DNA from: Methanomicrobiales archaeon
Lineage (GTDB): Archaea > Halobacteriota > Methanomicrobia > Methanomicrobiales > Methanospirillaceae
Reading direction: 5' to 3'
NCBI GenBank assembly: GCA_025358115.1
Contig: JANYKQ010000034.1
Location: 1-35,652 of the forward strand
DNA: 35,652 nucleotides
The translations under genes and the position numbers were made by a program. Positions 1-9,314 of the stretch are shown piece by piece. Position 1 is the first letter of the stretch, and every line of letters begins with the position of its first letter. The notes beneath the pieces were generated by a model. The model was given only the letters and a program-made list of their open reading frames with translations. It was not told the origin of the DNA and ran no database searches.

Positions 1-143
1 GCTTTGTTGAAATCCTCTAAAAATAGTGGGGGTCAAGGGGATGCTCCCCTTGGGTTGCTTCCCCCTCTGGGGGAGAGAGGGGGTCACCCTCCAAATGGCC
101 TATAAGAGAAAGTGAATCACCGGAAATAGGATTTCAACAGAGC
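1..143. repeat. MITE-like element, copy 1, with 16-bp terminal inverted repeats
   Basis: The first 16 bases (GCTTTGTTGAAATCCT) are the reverse complement of bases 128-143 (AGGATTTCAACAGAGC) with one mismatch, so the 143-bp unit has terminal inverted repeats. Inside, positions 28-92 form a G/C-rich core with two hairpins (GGGGA-TGC-TCCCC, and CCCCC-TCT-GGGGG). The same 65-bp core recurs at 16275-16339 with about 59 of 65 bases identical. There is no coding capacity. The size, the terminal repeats and the second copy suggest a non-autonomous mobile element. The element may extend past the left edge of the window. No target-site duplication can be judged from what is visible. Confidence 0.6.
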
Positions 144-363
144 CGAATTCTCTTCAGGATCCCTGTATACCATCCCCTGGATCGTTCTGGGAGTATGGTT
201 TTTTGGTATATCTATTTCCATCAGGAATTATTCTATAATATAATCTGAATAATTTATCCGTTTTCCGGTAAAAAAACAAATATTTATTGTCCTATGCGTG
301 GTCTATTCTGTTTAAGTCTGGTGACCAGTACATTTTCCTAGAGACACGTACTCTGATAAGTGG
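144..363. other. AT-rich upstream region of the sensor kinase
   Basis: No open reading frame of note lies here. The stretch 215-300 is AT-rich and holds several TATA-like strings (for example around 278-290, AAATATTTATT). Any one of them could serve as the promoter of the kinase starting at 364. No convincing Shine-Dalgarno sequence precedes that start. Confidence 0.4.
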
Positions 364-2523
364 ATGAAGATGACCGACAAGGATTTTTTCAGCTTAAAAG
401 ACCGGTCATTTTCACTCTATCTTCTTGTTGCCATGGTAGTCCTCATCATTATTGTTATTGGTCTTGTTGCGGTGAATGACTACAACAACACAAAAAGTAT
501 GTTCGAACGGAATTCCCGGCACCTCCAGAGGCAGACAGAAGAAAATATCATTGCAACCGTGAAGCTGACGGATGTAAGTTATACCCTGTACGATGATACC
601 CTCAATGACCTGATGCGCGAGGGATTTGACGGCGTGCTCTCAGAGTACGAGCGTTCCGGGGGAATCCCTTCACGCATGAATCTGAGTGACGTAAAACACA
701 AACTGGGGGAACAGTTTGATGTGTATATTATCAATGAATCCGGCATCATTGAATTCACCACCTATGAACCCGAACTGGGGCTGGACTTCAAAACCGACCC
801 GGATTTTTTTGCCTACCTTACAAAAATCAGGAATTCTGATGGCTTCTTCCCGGATCGTATTGTAGATGAGCAGATGGGTAGTGGTAATGCCCGAAAATAT
901 GCCTATATGCCCACGCCCGACCACCGGTACCTGCTTGAACTGGGACTTGCAAAAACCTCATTTCCCGGGCAACGGTCCTCACTCCAGTATAAAAAAGCCG
1001 TTGAGCATATCGCTTCATCCAACCCATATATTGACCGGGTCAGGATCTTCAATGTGGTTGGGAAACTCGCCGACAATACCTCCGTAACAATAGATGATGC
1101 CACACGAGTATCGCTAGAAACGGTCATCCGGCAACGCGGGGATCTCACGGTTACCGAGCCCGGGTCAGGGCGTTCCGTACGGTACCTGTTCATCGACCTG
1201 AAGAACGAACAGTACGGCTCGGACCTGAGCCGGATCGTGGAGATAACCTACAATGATGCAGAGCATGAAAAAGTGGCCATGGGGCATGGACAATTCCACC
1301 TGGTTGTCGCTATTTTAGCCCTCATTATCGGCATTTGTGCAGCTTTTATTCTCTCATGGTACCTGTCAAAACCGATAGCGGGAATTGTCCGGGATGTTGA
1401 CCGGATCTCTGACGGGGACCTTGAATGGAAGATCTCGCCAACCCATGTAGCTGAATTCCAGGGGCTGGAACAGAGCATCAATACGATGGTCGTCTCGTTA
1501 AAGACTGCGCTTGGCCATGTTCAGGATGAAAAAGCATTTCAGCAGGAGATGATCAATCACCTTCCGGTTGCCGTATTTGTAAAGAATTCTGATGACGGAA
1601 AATATATTTTCTGGAATACGATGAGCGAAAAGATGTTCGAGCGCGTTGCTGCAGATGTGATCGGTAAATCTGCCCGTGAAGTCTACTCAGAATCAACGGC
1701 CCGTATCGTTGAAGAGGAAGATCATGCAGCATTAACCGGCCGGATCCACAAGTACAATAAAAAAATTTCCAGCATCACCGGTGATGAACGTATCATCCAT
1801 GCCATAAAAGTCCTGATCCCTGACTCTTCAGGAAAACCGCGCTATATTCTTGGCATGGCAGAGGATCTGACCGAGCAGACAGCCAGCCTGAAACTGGATC
1901 TCCTTTACAGCATTACAAGAAGCGATATTCTCGACCAGCTCTCGATTATCATGAATTCCCTCGAGCGGGCGCAGCTCAAGAGTACGGAAGGTGCCATGCA
2001 GGCGTTCTTCGATAACACCATCGGTTCTGTTGAATCTATCAGGAACCAGATCGGGTTTATCAGGATGTTCCAGGATATGGGAATTGTGTCCCCGAAATGG
2101 CAGCACGCCGTATCATCGTTCGAATACGCCCTCACGCTTCTGCCGGCACACCACGTTGATATCTGTGCGGATATCGACAATGTTGAACTCTATGCAGATC
2201 CCCTCCTGCCCCGGGTTTTTTTCAATCTCCTGGAAAATTCCCTCCGGCACGGGGGTCACCCGCTGACAGAAATCCGGCTCTCGGCCCACTTGTCCGGCAC
2301 CGCGCTTCATCTCACTTATACGGATAATGGGATTGGAATTCCTCTCGAGCAGAAGCAGAAGATATTCGAGTACCGGCAGGGTTCAGGAACCGGCATGGGG
2401 CTGTTCCTGGTCCGGGAAATTCTGGGCTTTACCGGAATCACGATAACTGAGGACGGTGAACCGGGAAAAGGTGTCCGGTTCGAGATTATTGTACCTGAGG
2501 GAAAGTTTCGGGAGGATGGCTGA
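364..2523 (+). CDS. Membrane sensor histidine-kinase-like protein (sensor-HAMP-PAS-HATPase) without H-box histidine
   Basis: 719 residues. A first membrane helix lies at about residues 16-38. An extracytoplasmic sensor domain follows to about residue 310, then a second helix at about 311-333, a HAMP region to about 385, a PAS domain at about 395-505 and a C-terminal HATPase_c domain. ATP-binding elements are visible: the N box (FNLLENSLRHG), the G1 box (DNGIGIP) and the G2 box (GTGMGLFLV). In this archaeal kinase group the phospho-acceptor motif normally reads TRHD; here it reads SITRSDILDQ, with serine 520 (codon AGC at 1921-1923) where His is expected. The protein may therefore not autophosphorylate on His. 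It has no adjacent response regulator. It converges with the next gene, leaving only 43 bp between stops. Confidence 0.85.
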   Translation: MKMTDKDFFSLKDRSFSLYLLVAMVVLIIIVIGLVAVNDYNNTKSMFERNSRHLQRQTEENIIATVKLTDVSYTLYDDTLNDLMREGFDGVLSEYERSGGIPSRMNLSDVKHKLGEQFDVYIINESGIIEFTTYEPELGLDFKTDPDFFAYLTKIRNSDGFFPDRIVDEQMGSGNARKYAYMPTPDHRYLLELGLAKTSFPGQRSSLQYKKAVEHIASSNPYIDRVRIFNVVGKLADNTSVTIDDATRVSLETVIRQRGDLTVTEPGSGRSVRYLFIDLKNEQYGSDLSRIVEITYNDAEHEKVAMGHGQFHLVVAILALIIGICAAFILSWYLSKPIAGIVRDVDRISDGDLEWKISPTHVAEFQGLEQSINTMVVSLKTALGHVQDEKAFQQEMINHLPVAVFVKNSDDGKYIFWNTMSEKMFERVAADVIGKSAREVYSESTARIVEEEDHAALTGRIHKYNKKISSITGDERIIHAIKVLIPDSSGKPRYILGMAEDLTEQTASLKLDLLYSITRSDILDQLSIIMNSLERAQLKSTEGAMQAFFDNTIGSVESIRNQIGFIRMFQDMGIVSPKWQHAVSSFEYALTLLPAHHVDICADIDNVELYADPLLPRVFFNLLENSLRHGGHPLTEIRLSAHLSGTALHLTYTDNGIGIPLEQKQKIFEYRQGSGTGMGLFLVREILGFTGITITEDGEPGKGVRFEIIVPEGKFREDG

Positions 2524-2566
2524 TTGATCCAATAGGGGAAGCGGGTCCCTTCGGGGCGGGTCGTTA

Positions 2567-3229
2567 TCAGGTCCCGCAACTGACCGGTGTATAGGATTGC
2601 ACCAGGATAATTTCACAGCCTGCGGGATACACATCGTTCCTTACTGTGCTTGTGTCGATAGAGTACCGGGAACCGGGAGAAGATCCCCGTATATTTACCA
2701 GTTTTCCTTTGATGATCACGCAGTTACCAACCTGCGTTCTCTTTACTTCGCTTTCCAGGGTAGAGTTCAGGAAGACGAGATGGCTGTTGCTGATGTGTTC
2801 ATCAATAAATTCCTCGGTGAGACCTGACGAGGCCGGGATATCGTAGCTGTACTCGAGCGTACGGGAACCCATGGTAAAGGTGAAATACCGGAGTATATCC
2901 GGGCTGACCAGGTCGCCGTTCACCACCGCGAGATCGAGGGGGAGGATCCCTTCCGGCATTGTTGCGGGATACTCATGCCTGCCGACAACCCTTCCGGCAA
3001 GCGTGTAGGCATAGTCTGAGGTAAAGGTGAACTGCCAGTCGCCGGCTTTCCTGATATACTGCTGTGGGGCGGGAAGAGAAACCTGGAAGAAACCACCATT
3101 ACCGGGAAGTCCCGAGGGCTCATTGGCAGGCATGCCGGTTCCGGAGATGACACTGAAGATGAGAAACCCTACGATGAGGAGCGGGATGAGGATGACTGAC
3201 CATTCCAGCAGGGATCGTAAGCGGGTCAT
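2567..3229 (-). CDS. Membrane-anchored hypothetical protein
   Basis: 220 residues. A hydrophobic helix at about residues 10-30 (SVILIPLLIVGFLIF) follows a short basic N-terminus, so the protein is either an N-in membrane anchor or an uncleaved signal. The rest is soluble and probably faces outward. It is beta-rich in appearance, and its C-terminal third (RTQVGNCVIIKGKLVNIRG) looks like a small barrel or OB-like fold, but this is only an impression. I do not recognise the family. The gene lies just upstream of metG in the opposite orientation to the kinase, on the same strand as metG, 52 bp past the metG stop, so it could be read through from metG. Confidence 0.7.
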   Translation of the reverse strand: MTRLRSLLEWSVILIPLLIVGFLIFSVISGTGMPANEPSGLPGNGGFFQVSLPAPQQYIRKAGDWQFTFTSDYAYTLAGRVVGRHEYPATMPEGILPLDLAVVNGDLVSPDILRYFTFTMGSRTLEYSYDIPASSGLTEEFIDEHISNSHLVFLNSTLESEVKRTQVGNCVIIKGKLVNIRGSSPGSRYSIDTSTVRNDVYPAGCEIILVQSYTPVSCGT

Positions 3230-3281
3230 GGGAAAAAAAAGTTAAGACTTCTTAGGATGCTCGGAATGGGATATGGGATAA

Positions 3282-5270
3282 TTACCGGATCTTACTCCCC
3301 GGCTCCACCGGGCGGAACGGCACCAGCAGCGATGCAGCATCTCCCGCCGCAAGCACCATGCCGTTGCTCTCCACACCGAAGATCTTTGCCGGCGCAAGGT
3401 TGGTGACTACTACCACATCCTTTCCCACCAGTTCCTCGGGCTTGTAGAACTGCTGCATGCCGGCAACGATCTGGCGGGTTTCCGTCCCGATATCAACCTG
3501 TAATTTCAGGAGTTTGTTCGATTTCGGTACTGGTTCTGCGGACAGCACCTTACCGGTCCTGATGTCCAGTTTCTGGAATTCCTCAAAGGTAACCATGGGT
3601 ATCTTCTCCGTTTTCTTGTTTGCTTCTGCTACCCGTTTCTGGAGCAGGGCATCGAGTTCTTTGACCTGGTCCTCTTCCATCTTCACAAAGAGCGGGGTGG
3701 GGGCCTTGATACACCCTTCCGGTACCGGGTGGGTGGCATCGCTGATCGGGTGGCCTGCCACCTGATCATAATAGCCCAGCTGCTTCCAGCACTCCTGCGC
3801 AGTTGTGGGCATCACCGGCTCGAGAAGCAGCGCGAGGGCTTTTGTTATCTGGACACAGTTTTTGATCACCTGTGCGGCAGCAGCCCGGTCGGTCTTGATC
3901 AGTTTCCACGGGGCATTGGTCTGGATGTAGGTGTTGCCGAATGCCGCAAGTGCCATGATTGCATCGACCGCACCCTTGAACTCGTACTCCTGCATGTAGC
4001 CGTTCACCGTCACGAGGCACTTTTCGATCTCTGCGGTTATTGCCGGATCAACTATGCCTCCGGGAATACCCTCCCATTCCTTCTGGGCGAAGTAGAGCGT
4101 GCGGTACACAAAGTTGCCGAAGATGTTGACCACTTCATTGTTGATCCGCTCGGCAAATACCTTCCACGAGAAGTTCAGTTCCTTGGTATGGCTCGTGTAC
4201 GCAAGCAGGTAGTAGCGCAGGTAATCAGCGGGCAGTCCCTTGTCCAGGTAATCGTCATTTGTCCAGACCACGTATCCCCGGGATTTCGAGAACTTGTGGT
4301 CATCCACCTTGACCATCCCGCTCGCAACAATCGCGTGGGGAACCCCGTAGCCTGCACCCTTCAGAAGGGCCGGCCAGAAGATACAGTGGTGGTAGATAAT
4401 ATCCCCGCCAATGAAATGGGTGACCCGGTTCGCCCCGCACCAGAACCGTTTCCAGTCGTTACCCGTCTTCTTTGCCCACTCTTCGGTAAAGGCGATGTAA
4501 CCTATCGGGGCATCGACCCAGACGTAGACCACAAGGTCATCGCGGCCCGGGAACTTCACGCCCCATTCAAGGGTCCGGGTGATGCACCAGTCATGGAGTT
4601 CATCCTTGATCCAGCCGATCGCGTAGTTCTTTGCATTACTCGTACCCCGCAGGGTGTCGAGATACGGAAGCAGGAACTCCTTGAACTCGGAGAGTTTGAA
4701 GAAGTAATGTTCCTGGTCGCGGAACTCAGCTTTCGTTCCGCAAACCTTGCAGAGCGGATCTTTTATCTCGCCGGGTTCCAGGTGTTTGCCGCATCCCTGG
4801 TCGCATTCATCCCCCCGGGCCGGTTTCCCGCAGTGGGGGCAGGTGCCTTCGACATACCGGTCCGGAAGGAAGCGTTTGCATTTCGTACAGTAGGCCTGGT
4901 GCACGATCTGCCGGTAGATGTAGCCGTTCTTCTCGAGCTCGGCAACAATGGCCTGCGTGCGGTGGTGGTTTGCCGGGTTGTCGGTCATGCCGAAATGATC
5001 GAACATGACGTTCATCCGCTTGAACGTCTCGTCGAAGTGCGCGTGATAGCGTTCGGACATGGCCCGCGGGGTGATGCCGGTCTCTTCAGCCGAGACAACG
5101 ATGGGTGTCCCGTGATTGTCCGAACCGCAGACGAAGACCACTTCCTCTCCCATCCGCCGCATATAGCGGACGTACGCGTCAGCGGGAACGTACGTTCGCA
5201 GGTGTCCGAGATGGCAGGGGCCGTTTGTGTACGGCAACCCGCAGGTGACCAGCAGCGGTGGGGATGTCAT
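3282..5270 (-). CDS. metG: Methionyl-tRNA synthetase
   Basis: 662 residues from the chosen ATG at 5270; this cytoplasmic class I synthetase charges tRNA-Met with methionine. The frame is open further upstream (to 6005), but homologous sequence begins at [10 protein letters not shown], so the longer frame is not used. The HIGH signature is HLGH at residues 20-23 and the KMSKS signature is KFSKS at 326-330. Between them sits the zinc-knuckle insertion with several CxxC pairs (CTKC, CPHC, CKVC). The C-terminal ~100 residues are the Trbp111/EMAP-type tRNA-binding domain (LDIRTGKV ... [13 protein letters not shown] ... SNGMVLAA), fused as in many archaea and bacteria. Only 39 bp separate this start from the divergent gene at 5310. 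Confidence 0.97.
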   Translation of the reverse strand: MTSPPLLVTCGLPYTNGPCHLGHLRTYVPADAYVRYMRRMGEEVVFVCGSDNHGTPIVVSAEETGITPRAMSERYHAHFDETFKRMNVMFDHFGMTDNPANHHRTQAIVAELEKNGYIYRQIVHQAYCTKCKRFLPDRYVEGTCPHCGKPARGDECDQGCGKHLEPGEIKDPLCKVCGTKAEFRDQEHYFFKLSEFKEFLLPYLDTLRGTSNAKNYAIGWIKDELHDWCITRTLEWGVKFPGRDDLVVYVWVDAPIGYIAFTEEWAKKTGNDWKRFWCGANRVTHFIGGDIIYHHCIFWPALLKGAGYGVPHAIVASGMVKVDDHKFSKSRGYVVWTNDDYLDKGLPADYLRYYLLAYTSHTKELNFSWKVFAERINNEVVNIFGNFVYRTLYFAQKEWEGIPGGIVDPAITAEIEKCLVTVNGYMQEYEFKGAVDAIMALAAFGNTYIQTNAPWKLIKTDRAAAAQVIKNCVQITKALALLLEPVMPTTAQECWKQLGYYDQVAGHPISDATHPVPEGCIKAPTPLFVKMEEDQVKELDALLQKRVAEANKKTEKIPMVTFEEFQKLDIRTGKVLSAEPVPKSNKLLKLQVDIGTETRQIVAGMQQFYKPEELVGKDVVVVTNLAPAKIFGVESNGMVLAAGDAASLLVPFRPVEPGSKIR

Positions 5271-5309
5271 GACTACATTTTTTGATTGTGAACCGTAATA
5301 AGATATGAC

Positions 5310-6101
5310 ATGGCCAGGCTGCATAAACTCACCACGCGGGCGTTCGGAGCCGAACCCGGGATCCCGGATATCGCCCGGCTCACGGAATGGATCGCGGAGC
5401 ATCGCGGCACAATGGCCGACATCACCACGTACCGGCTGTACCAGTCCCTTGACCCGCAGCTGGAGGCGGGCATCGGGCACCCCTGTGCCGGGGGGAAGTT
5501 CTGTGCAGACCGGATACGTGCATCCTTTCATGGGGTAACCGGTGGATGCGTTACCGAAGATATTGCGGTGGATACGGAAGGGCTTAAAGAGGACGCGGCA
5601 GGTATTGTGGTGCAGAAGCGCAACAGCTGGTGCGCACTGCCGGCACCGCATGTTCTCGGGCTCATAGATCGTTACTATGATGATGACGAGGAGTGGAGCT
5701 ATGCCCTCACCGAAGCATACAGCACGGTTTTGCGGGCAATGCGGGACATCGGGATCGCAGGACATGTGCTGATCGGTGATAAGACCGATGAGATGGAGAT
5801 AGTTGCCCTGGCAGGGCAGAAAGTTTTCTTCTTCCAACCGGGAACGGATCGCAGGAGCCTGGAGTGCCTGATGGAGCACCAGCGGCAGATCGCAGTGGGT
5901 CCGGATCAGCTGGAAACTGTTTTTGATCTCATGAATGAGTATGATGTGCGGAAGATCTTTGTCATGGATCCGGATGCAGAAGCGATCGCGCTTGCTCTTT
6001 CCCATCTCGATCCGGATCAGGTGAGTGCCGGGGGGTACTGCCGGGATGAGAGCGGGGAATACTGGAAAAACCTTGTTGACACTGCCATATATACACGGTA
6101 A
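5310..6101 (+). CDS. Conserved-looking hypothetical protein divergent from metG
   Basis: 263 residues. I do not recognise the family. It is soluble, acidic and has no signal or membrane segment. Cysteines sit at residues 59, 65, 80 and 108, with one more near the C-terminus ([10 protein letters not shown]); C59 and C65 lie in a [10 protein letters not shown] motif and could bind metal or a cluster, but there is no classical motif. The C-terminal half ([38 protein letters not shown]) has an alpha/beta rhythm. ATG at 5310 is preferred; an ATG at 5305 is out of frame. The 39-bp divergent gap to metG suggests a shared bidirectional promoter. The opposite strand holds an open but unused extension of the metG frame. 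Confidence 0.8.
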   Translation: MARLHKLTTRAFGAEPGIPDIARLTEWIAEHRGTMADITTYRLYQSLDPQLEAGIGHPCAGGKFCADRIRASFHGVTGGCVTEDIAVDTEGLKEDAAGIVVQKRNSWCALPAPHVLGLIDRYYDDDEEWSYALTEAYSTVLRAMRDIGIAGHVLIGDKTDEMEIVALAGQKVFFFQPGTDRRSLECLMEHQRQIAVGPDQLETVFDLMNEYDVRKIFVMDPDAEAIALALSHLDPDQVSAGGYCRDESGEYWKNLVDTAIYTR

Positions 6102-6132
6102 GTGAACCGGCTAAAAAGAGAGATTTGTATTT

Positions 6133-6636
6133 TTAGTTCTGACCGGTCTGGTGAGAAACGGAGCGGATGCTGATCTGGTCGTGCCAGGTTTCCACATACC
6201 CGTCAGGGAAAATCAGTGTGGTTGTCGCGGGTGAGAAATCCGGCGAGATGAGGGGTGCAAACCAGTACGTGTTGAGAACCTTTTGTGCCCGTTCAAATGA
6301 GACGGCGGGGGTTTGCATCACGGTTTTCCCATTCGCGTTTTTAACTGTGGCAAACGACGGGACAATCACTGTAGCAGCGGAACTCGACACTTTTGTCACC
6401 GTAACCGGCTCTCCTGACCGTGATTCGAATGCTTTCCTGAGCTCGGCAGCCGGATCGGTGATCCTGAAAAATACCGCGCTCTGTTCAAAGAATGAGAGAT
6501 CATATTGCATTTCGATCTGTGCATCACCCTGATCGGCGAGGGTAATGGTGAGTGTTTTCATGGTAAATGCCTGTGCCGGCATTGCTGTCAATGCCAGGAT
6601 ACAGAGGCACCCGAGGATGATATGAATATTTTTCAT
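6133..6636 (-). CDS. Secreted hypothetical protein
   Basis: 167 residues. A Sec-type signal peptide covers about residues 1-23 (MKNIHIILGCLCILALTAMPAQA, with an AxA-like end). The mature part is beta-rich (MKTLTITLADQGDAQIEMQYDLSFF) and ends in a segment similar in style to surface proteins of methanogens (LIFPDGYVETWHDQISIR). No catalytic motif is visible and I do not recognise the family. A TATA-like string (CTTTTAAC, 6662-6669 on this strand) lies about 25-30 bp before the ATG, which suggests a leaderless or near-leaderless mRNA. It converges with the upstream unknown gene, 31 bp apart. Confidence 0.75.
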   Translation of the reverse strand: MKNIHIILGCLCILALTAMPAQAFTMKTLTITLADQGDAQIEMQYDLSFFEQSAVFFRITDPAAELRKAFESRSGEPVTVTKVSSSAATVIVPSFATVKNANGKTVMQTPAVSFERAQKVLNTYWFAPLISPDFSPATTTLIFPDGYVETWHDQISIRSVSHQTGQN

Positions 6637-6773
6637 GGTATTTTATTGTACGATGATGCAGGTTAAAAGATCGTAGGATGGAGGAAGTGATAATAATCCT
6701 TTGTTGTGATCAGCCGGGCGGTGTCTTTATGGTCGTCCGACAGAACGCCATGATTGGTAGAAAAAGGTATTTT

Positions 6774-8012
6774 TTATTTCCTGCTGATGGCAATGAGCAG
6801 GATTCCACCGGTAAGGCCGGCAATGATGGCAGGCACCGAAACGGGCGACTGGGTTGTCGGTACTGGTGTCGTGGACGGGACCTGGTTCAGGGTCACATAG
6901 ATATCCACGGTCTCTCCCGAAGCGGGCTGGCGGGGCACCGTGCCGGTGGTGGGAGTATACCCGGATTTTGAAACGGTGAATGATGAATAGGGTGTTCCGG
7001 TTGTCGCGACCGGTATGGTCAGGACCCCATTCCGGATTACTCCCATGTTTTTCGATCCTATGGTGACTGTTGCACCCTCCACATTTGCATGGATAGCAAT
7101 CCAGCCATTATCACTTCCCGGCGGGTTTACCGCGGTTGTTGGTGTGCCCACGGGATAGAGCGTGACCCGGAGGGGGACTGTCTGTCCCTTGGCAGGTGCG
7201 TCCGGCATTATACCGGATGCGGTCACGTACCCGGTTTTTTCCACGCGGTATGTTTTATACGGTGTTCCGGTCAGGTACACCAGGACCTGAAGCGTCCCGT
7301 CCGTGGTGATTCCTTTATTTCCTGAATCGAAGTATACGGTGGCCCCGTTGACATTACAGGATACCAGGTACCATCCGGCATCGCCCCCGATGGGGGGGAT
7401 AGGTGTTGTGGGCTGGGTGGTGATTACCGGGTTGAGGGTTGCATACAGGTCCACCGTCTGGTCTGATGCTGGCATGCCGGATATGGATCCTTCGTACGTG
7501 ACATACCCGCTTTTACTGACAGAATAGGTGGTATAGGGAGTACCGGTTGTTGATACTTCCTGGGAAAAGATGCCGCCGGATATAGTTCCTTTTGTAACAC
7601 CATTGAATGCAACGGAAGCTCCGTCAACATTACTGTGGACCACGATCAAACCCTTGCCGCTGCCCGTGGGTTTCTGGACGAGAGTAGCATCAATTATAAT
7701 ATCGCTGGTCTGGCCTGGAGAAGGAGCCGGTATGGTTCCATAAGCATTATAATACCCGTTTTTTGTGATGATGTACTTGGAAAAACCATCATCATACGGG
7801 ATCTCAAAGAATCCGTCCAGGATTGTTCCCCGTGATATGCCATTTATGGTTACCGAAGCATCGTTGGCATTACATGCCAGCGAAGAGATGGCATCAGTAC
7901 ACTGAAATATTACTGATATCCCTCCCCCGGGAAGAACCGCGGCAACCGGCGCAATGCAGGCACACAAACCGATGATGAGACAGAGAACAGAAATTACTCT
8001 TATAATTTTCAT
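6774..8012 (-). CDS. Secreted PEGA-repeat surface protein
   Basis: 412 residues. An N-terminal signal peptide (about 1-25) is followed by four PEGA-type repeats of about 75-80 residues. Each has the pattern NV-GA-V--(N)G--KG-----G through YSVSKSGYV and ends DL-ATLNPV; they start near residues 30, 115, 205 and 298. A Thr/Pro-rich linker (PSTTPVPTTQSP) and a C-terminal hydrophobic helix (PAIIAGLTGGILLIAISRK) complete the protein, so it is probably tethered to the cell surface. Repeats 2-4 are most alike; repeat 1 is divergent and carries two extra cysteines (CTDAISSLAC). PEGA domains are found in S-layer and other envelope proteins; the partner here is unknown. Confidence 0.9.
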   Translation of the reverse strand: MKIIRVISVLCLIIGLCACIAPVAAVLPGGGISVIFQCTDAISSLACNANDASVTINGISRGTILDGFFEIPYDDGFSKYIITKNGYYNAYGTIPAPSPGQTSDIIIDATLVQKPTGSGKGLIVVHSNVDGASVAFNGVTKGTISGGIFSQEVSTTGTPYTTYSVSKSGYVTYEGSISGMPASDQTVDLYATLNPVITTQPTTPIPPIGGDAGWYLVSCNVNGATVYFDSGNKGITTDGTLQVLVYLTGTPYKTYRVEKTGYVTASGIMPDAPAKGQTVPLRVTLYPVGTPTTAVNPPGSDNGWIAIHANVEGATVTIGSKNMGVIRNGVLTIPVATTGTPYSSFTVSKSGYTPTTGTVPRQPASGETVDIYVTLNQVPSTTPVPTTQSPVSVPAIIAGLTGGILLIAISRK

Positions 8013-8077
8013 GTTAACAGAATTTCCTGTAATAGGTAATGAGGGTTAGCTCAAAAAAAGGAGAGTGGGGGAAATGA

Positions 8078-9052
8078 CTACTGGTTTGCTTCGGCAGCTT
8101 TTACAAATTCGTCGAAGTGCCGGCTCTTCTTGAACAGCCACCAGGTGAAACGCTCAATCACGGAAAAATTGAACGAACCCCCCGCTGCATTGGGGTGTCC
8201 GCCCCCGCCGAATTCGCGGGCAATGAGATGACTGATCGGCGGCACGGACCGCACCGAGAACTTGCCGTCCTTACCGATGATCACTTCAATATCGGTCTTC
8301 TTCTCGTCACGGATGAAATGTGCTGTCTCACTCGGGTAGCCGTAGAGCGGTGCAAACACGATCTTATATTTTTTCCCAAGGAATGTTGCCTGTTTCAGGC
8401 TGCGGCGCATCATGGTATCCATATCAGCCTTGATCTCTGCATACTCCTGCTCGATCAAGGTATCAGAAAAGATCCCGGCAACAAGGCAGTCGCGGACATG
8501 CTCGCGGTTTTTCTTTCGCTGGAGAACCTGCCCGAGCACTGCAGAACGTGGATCAGCGTGTTTCCAGAGATCGTAATCACAGACCACGCGGGCAACCTCA
8601 AGTGCTGTCGGATTATCCGGGGCAAGATCGCGGGCAACAATGCCCGTGCCGCAGACGGTGGTATCGATATGCAGCAGGGACACGATCCGCTCAATCTTTT
8701 TTATCTCGTCATCCCGCCAGCGGTGATGATCCCGCCACTCGATCTTCCAGCCGTTTGCCTTTGCCTTGCCGGCAATGGATTCGCAATCCCGGTGATACCC
8801 GAGGTCCGAGATGGAGAGGAGATCCCCGTTTCCCTCGCAGGAGGCCACGAGCGAGAAGAGTGCTGAAAACTTGCCTACCGAACTCCAGATGGTAAACACG
8901 CCCTCATTGCCGAACTTCATGCGGTGAATGGCGTCCGCTCCAACAGCATCAAGATCATTATGGGTAAGGTGGATCACCTGTGCGGTGCGGCTCTTTACTG
9001 CATTTAAAAGACCGCTGTTTTCGCCACCAGCACGTGCATTCGGGAGTGACAT
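8078..9052 (-). CDS. DHH-family phosphoesterase
   Basis: 324 residues. Motif I is HNDLDAVGAD (H31, D33, D35), motif II is SDLG (about 82-85), motif III is DHH at 108-110, and the DHHA1 glycine motif GGGGHPNAAGG lies at about 282-292. These are the Mn-binding and substrate-binding elements of DHH/DHHA1 phosphoesterases such as oligoribonuclease (NrnA-like) and c-di-AMP/pAp phosphatases. The substrate cannot be told from sequence. The protein is cytoplasmic. A TATA-like box (reverse strand 9074-9085) is centred about 27 bp before the ATG, so the mRNA is probably leaderless. Confidence 0.92.
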   Translation of the reverse strand: MSLPNARAGGENSGLLNAVKSRTAQVIHLTHNDLDAVGADAIHRMKFGNEGVFTIWSSVGKFSALFSLVASCEGNGDLLSISDLGYHRDCESIAGKAKANGWKIEWRDHHRWRDDEIKKIERIVSLLHIDTTVCGTGIVARDLAPDNPTALEVARVVCDYDLWKHADPRSAVLGQVLQRKKNREHVRDCLVAGIFSDTLIEQEYAEIKADMDTMMRRSLKQATFLGKKYKIVFAPLYGYPSETAHFIRDEKKTDIEVIIGKDGKFSVRSVPPISHLIAREFGGGGHPNAAGGSFNFSVIERFTWWLFKKSRHFDEFVKAAEANQ

Positions 9053-9073
9053 TGGTTAATACTGACATTGCCG

Positions 9074-9085
9074 CATATAAAAAAG
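9074..9085 (-). promoter_or_regulatory. TATA box of the DHH phosphoesterase gene
   Basis: The reverse-strand string CTTTTTTATATG is centred about 27 bp from the ATG at 9052, the usual archaeal TATA-to-start distance. Transcription would begin at or a few bases before the start codon. Confidence 0.55.
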
Positions 9086-9157
9086 AGCGGTTCTACCCAA
9101 AATCCGGGTAAATGATCGTATCATTTATTAGTCCCAAGTGACAACATTTATAGTCCT

Positions 9158-9231
9158 GCCCTAGTAGCTCAGCTTGGGAGAGCGCTAGACTGAAGATCTA
9201 GTTGTCGCCTGTTCAAATCAGGCCTGGGGCA
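9158..9231 (+). tRNA. tRNA-Phe (GAA)
   Basis: A full cloverleaf is visible. The acceptor stem pairs 9158-9164 (GCCCTAG) with 9224-9230 (CTGGGGC), followed by discriminator A at 9231. The anticodon stem pairs 9185-9189 with 9197-9201 (CTAGA/TCTAG), around loop CTGAAGA with anticodon GAA at 9192-9194. The T stem pairs 9207-9211 with 9219-9223 (GCCTG/CAGGC) and its loop is TTCAAAT. CCA is not encoded, as is common in archaea. A TATA-like TTTATTA at 9124-9130 lies about 30 bp upstream. A run of five T (9233-9237) directly follows and is the likely terminator. Confidence 0.96.
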
Positions 9232-9232
9232 C

Positions 9233-9237
9233 TTTTT
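9233..9237 (+). terminator. T5 terminator of tRNA-Phe
   Basis: Five consecutive T residues start two bases after the discriminator base. Archaeal RNA polymerase commonly terminates in such oligo-T runs. Confidence 0.55.
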
Positions 9238-9314
9238 CTAATATTTTCTCTTTCAGCAGCGATCTATTATCTTTATATCCGGACATACAATTATTTCATC
9301 GATTTGACTTTCCC

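Noticed and set aside
3729-5285. 518-codon open frame on the plus strand
   Set aside because: It is entirely antisense to metG, which has unambiguous synthetase motifs. The frame is open because of GC-rich codon bias, not because it is a gene.
5271-6005. Upstream extension of the metG frame (245 extra codons)
   Set aside because: The sequence does not resemble synthetase and overlaps the divergent 5310-6101 gene in antisense; the conserved start [10 protein letters not shown] is at 5270.
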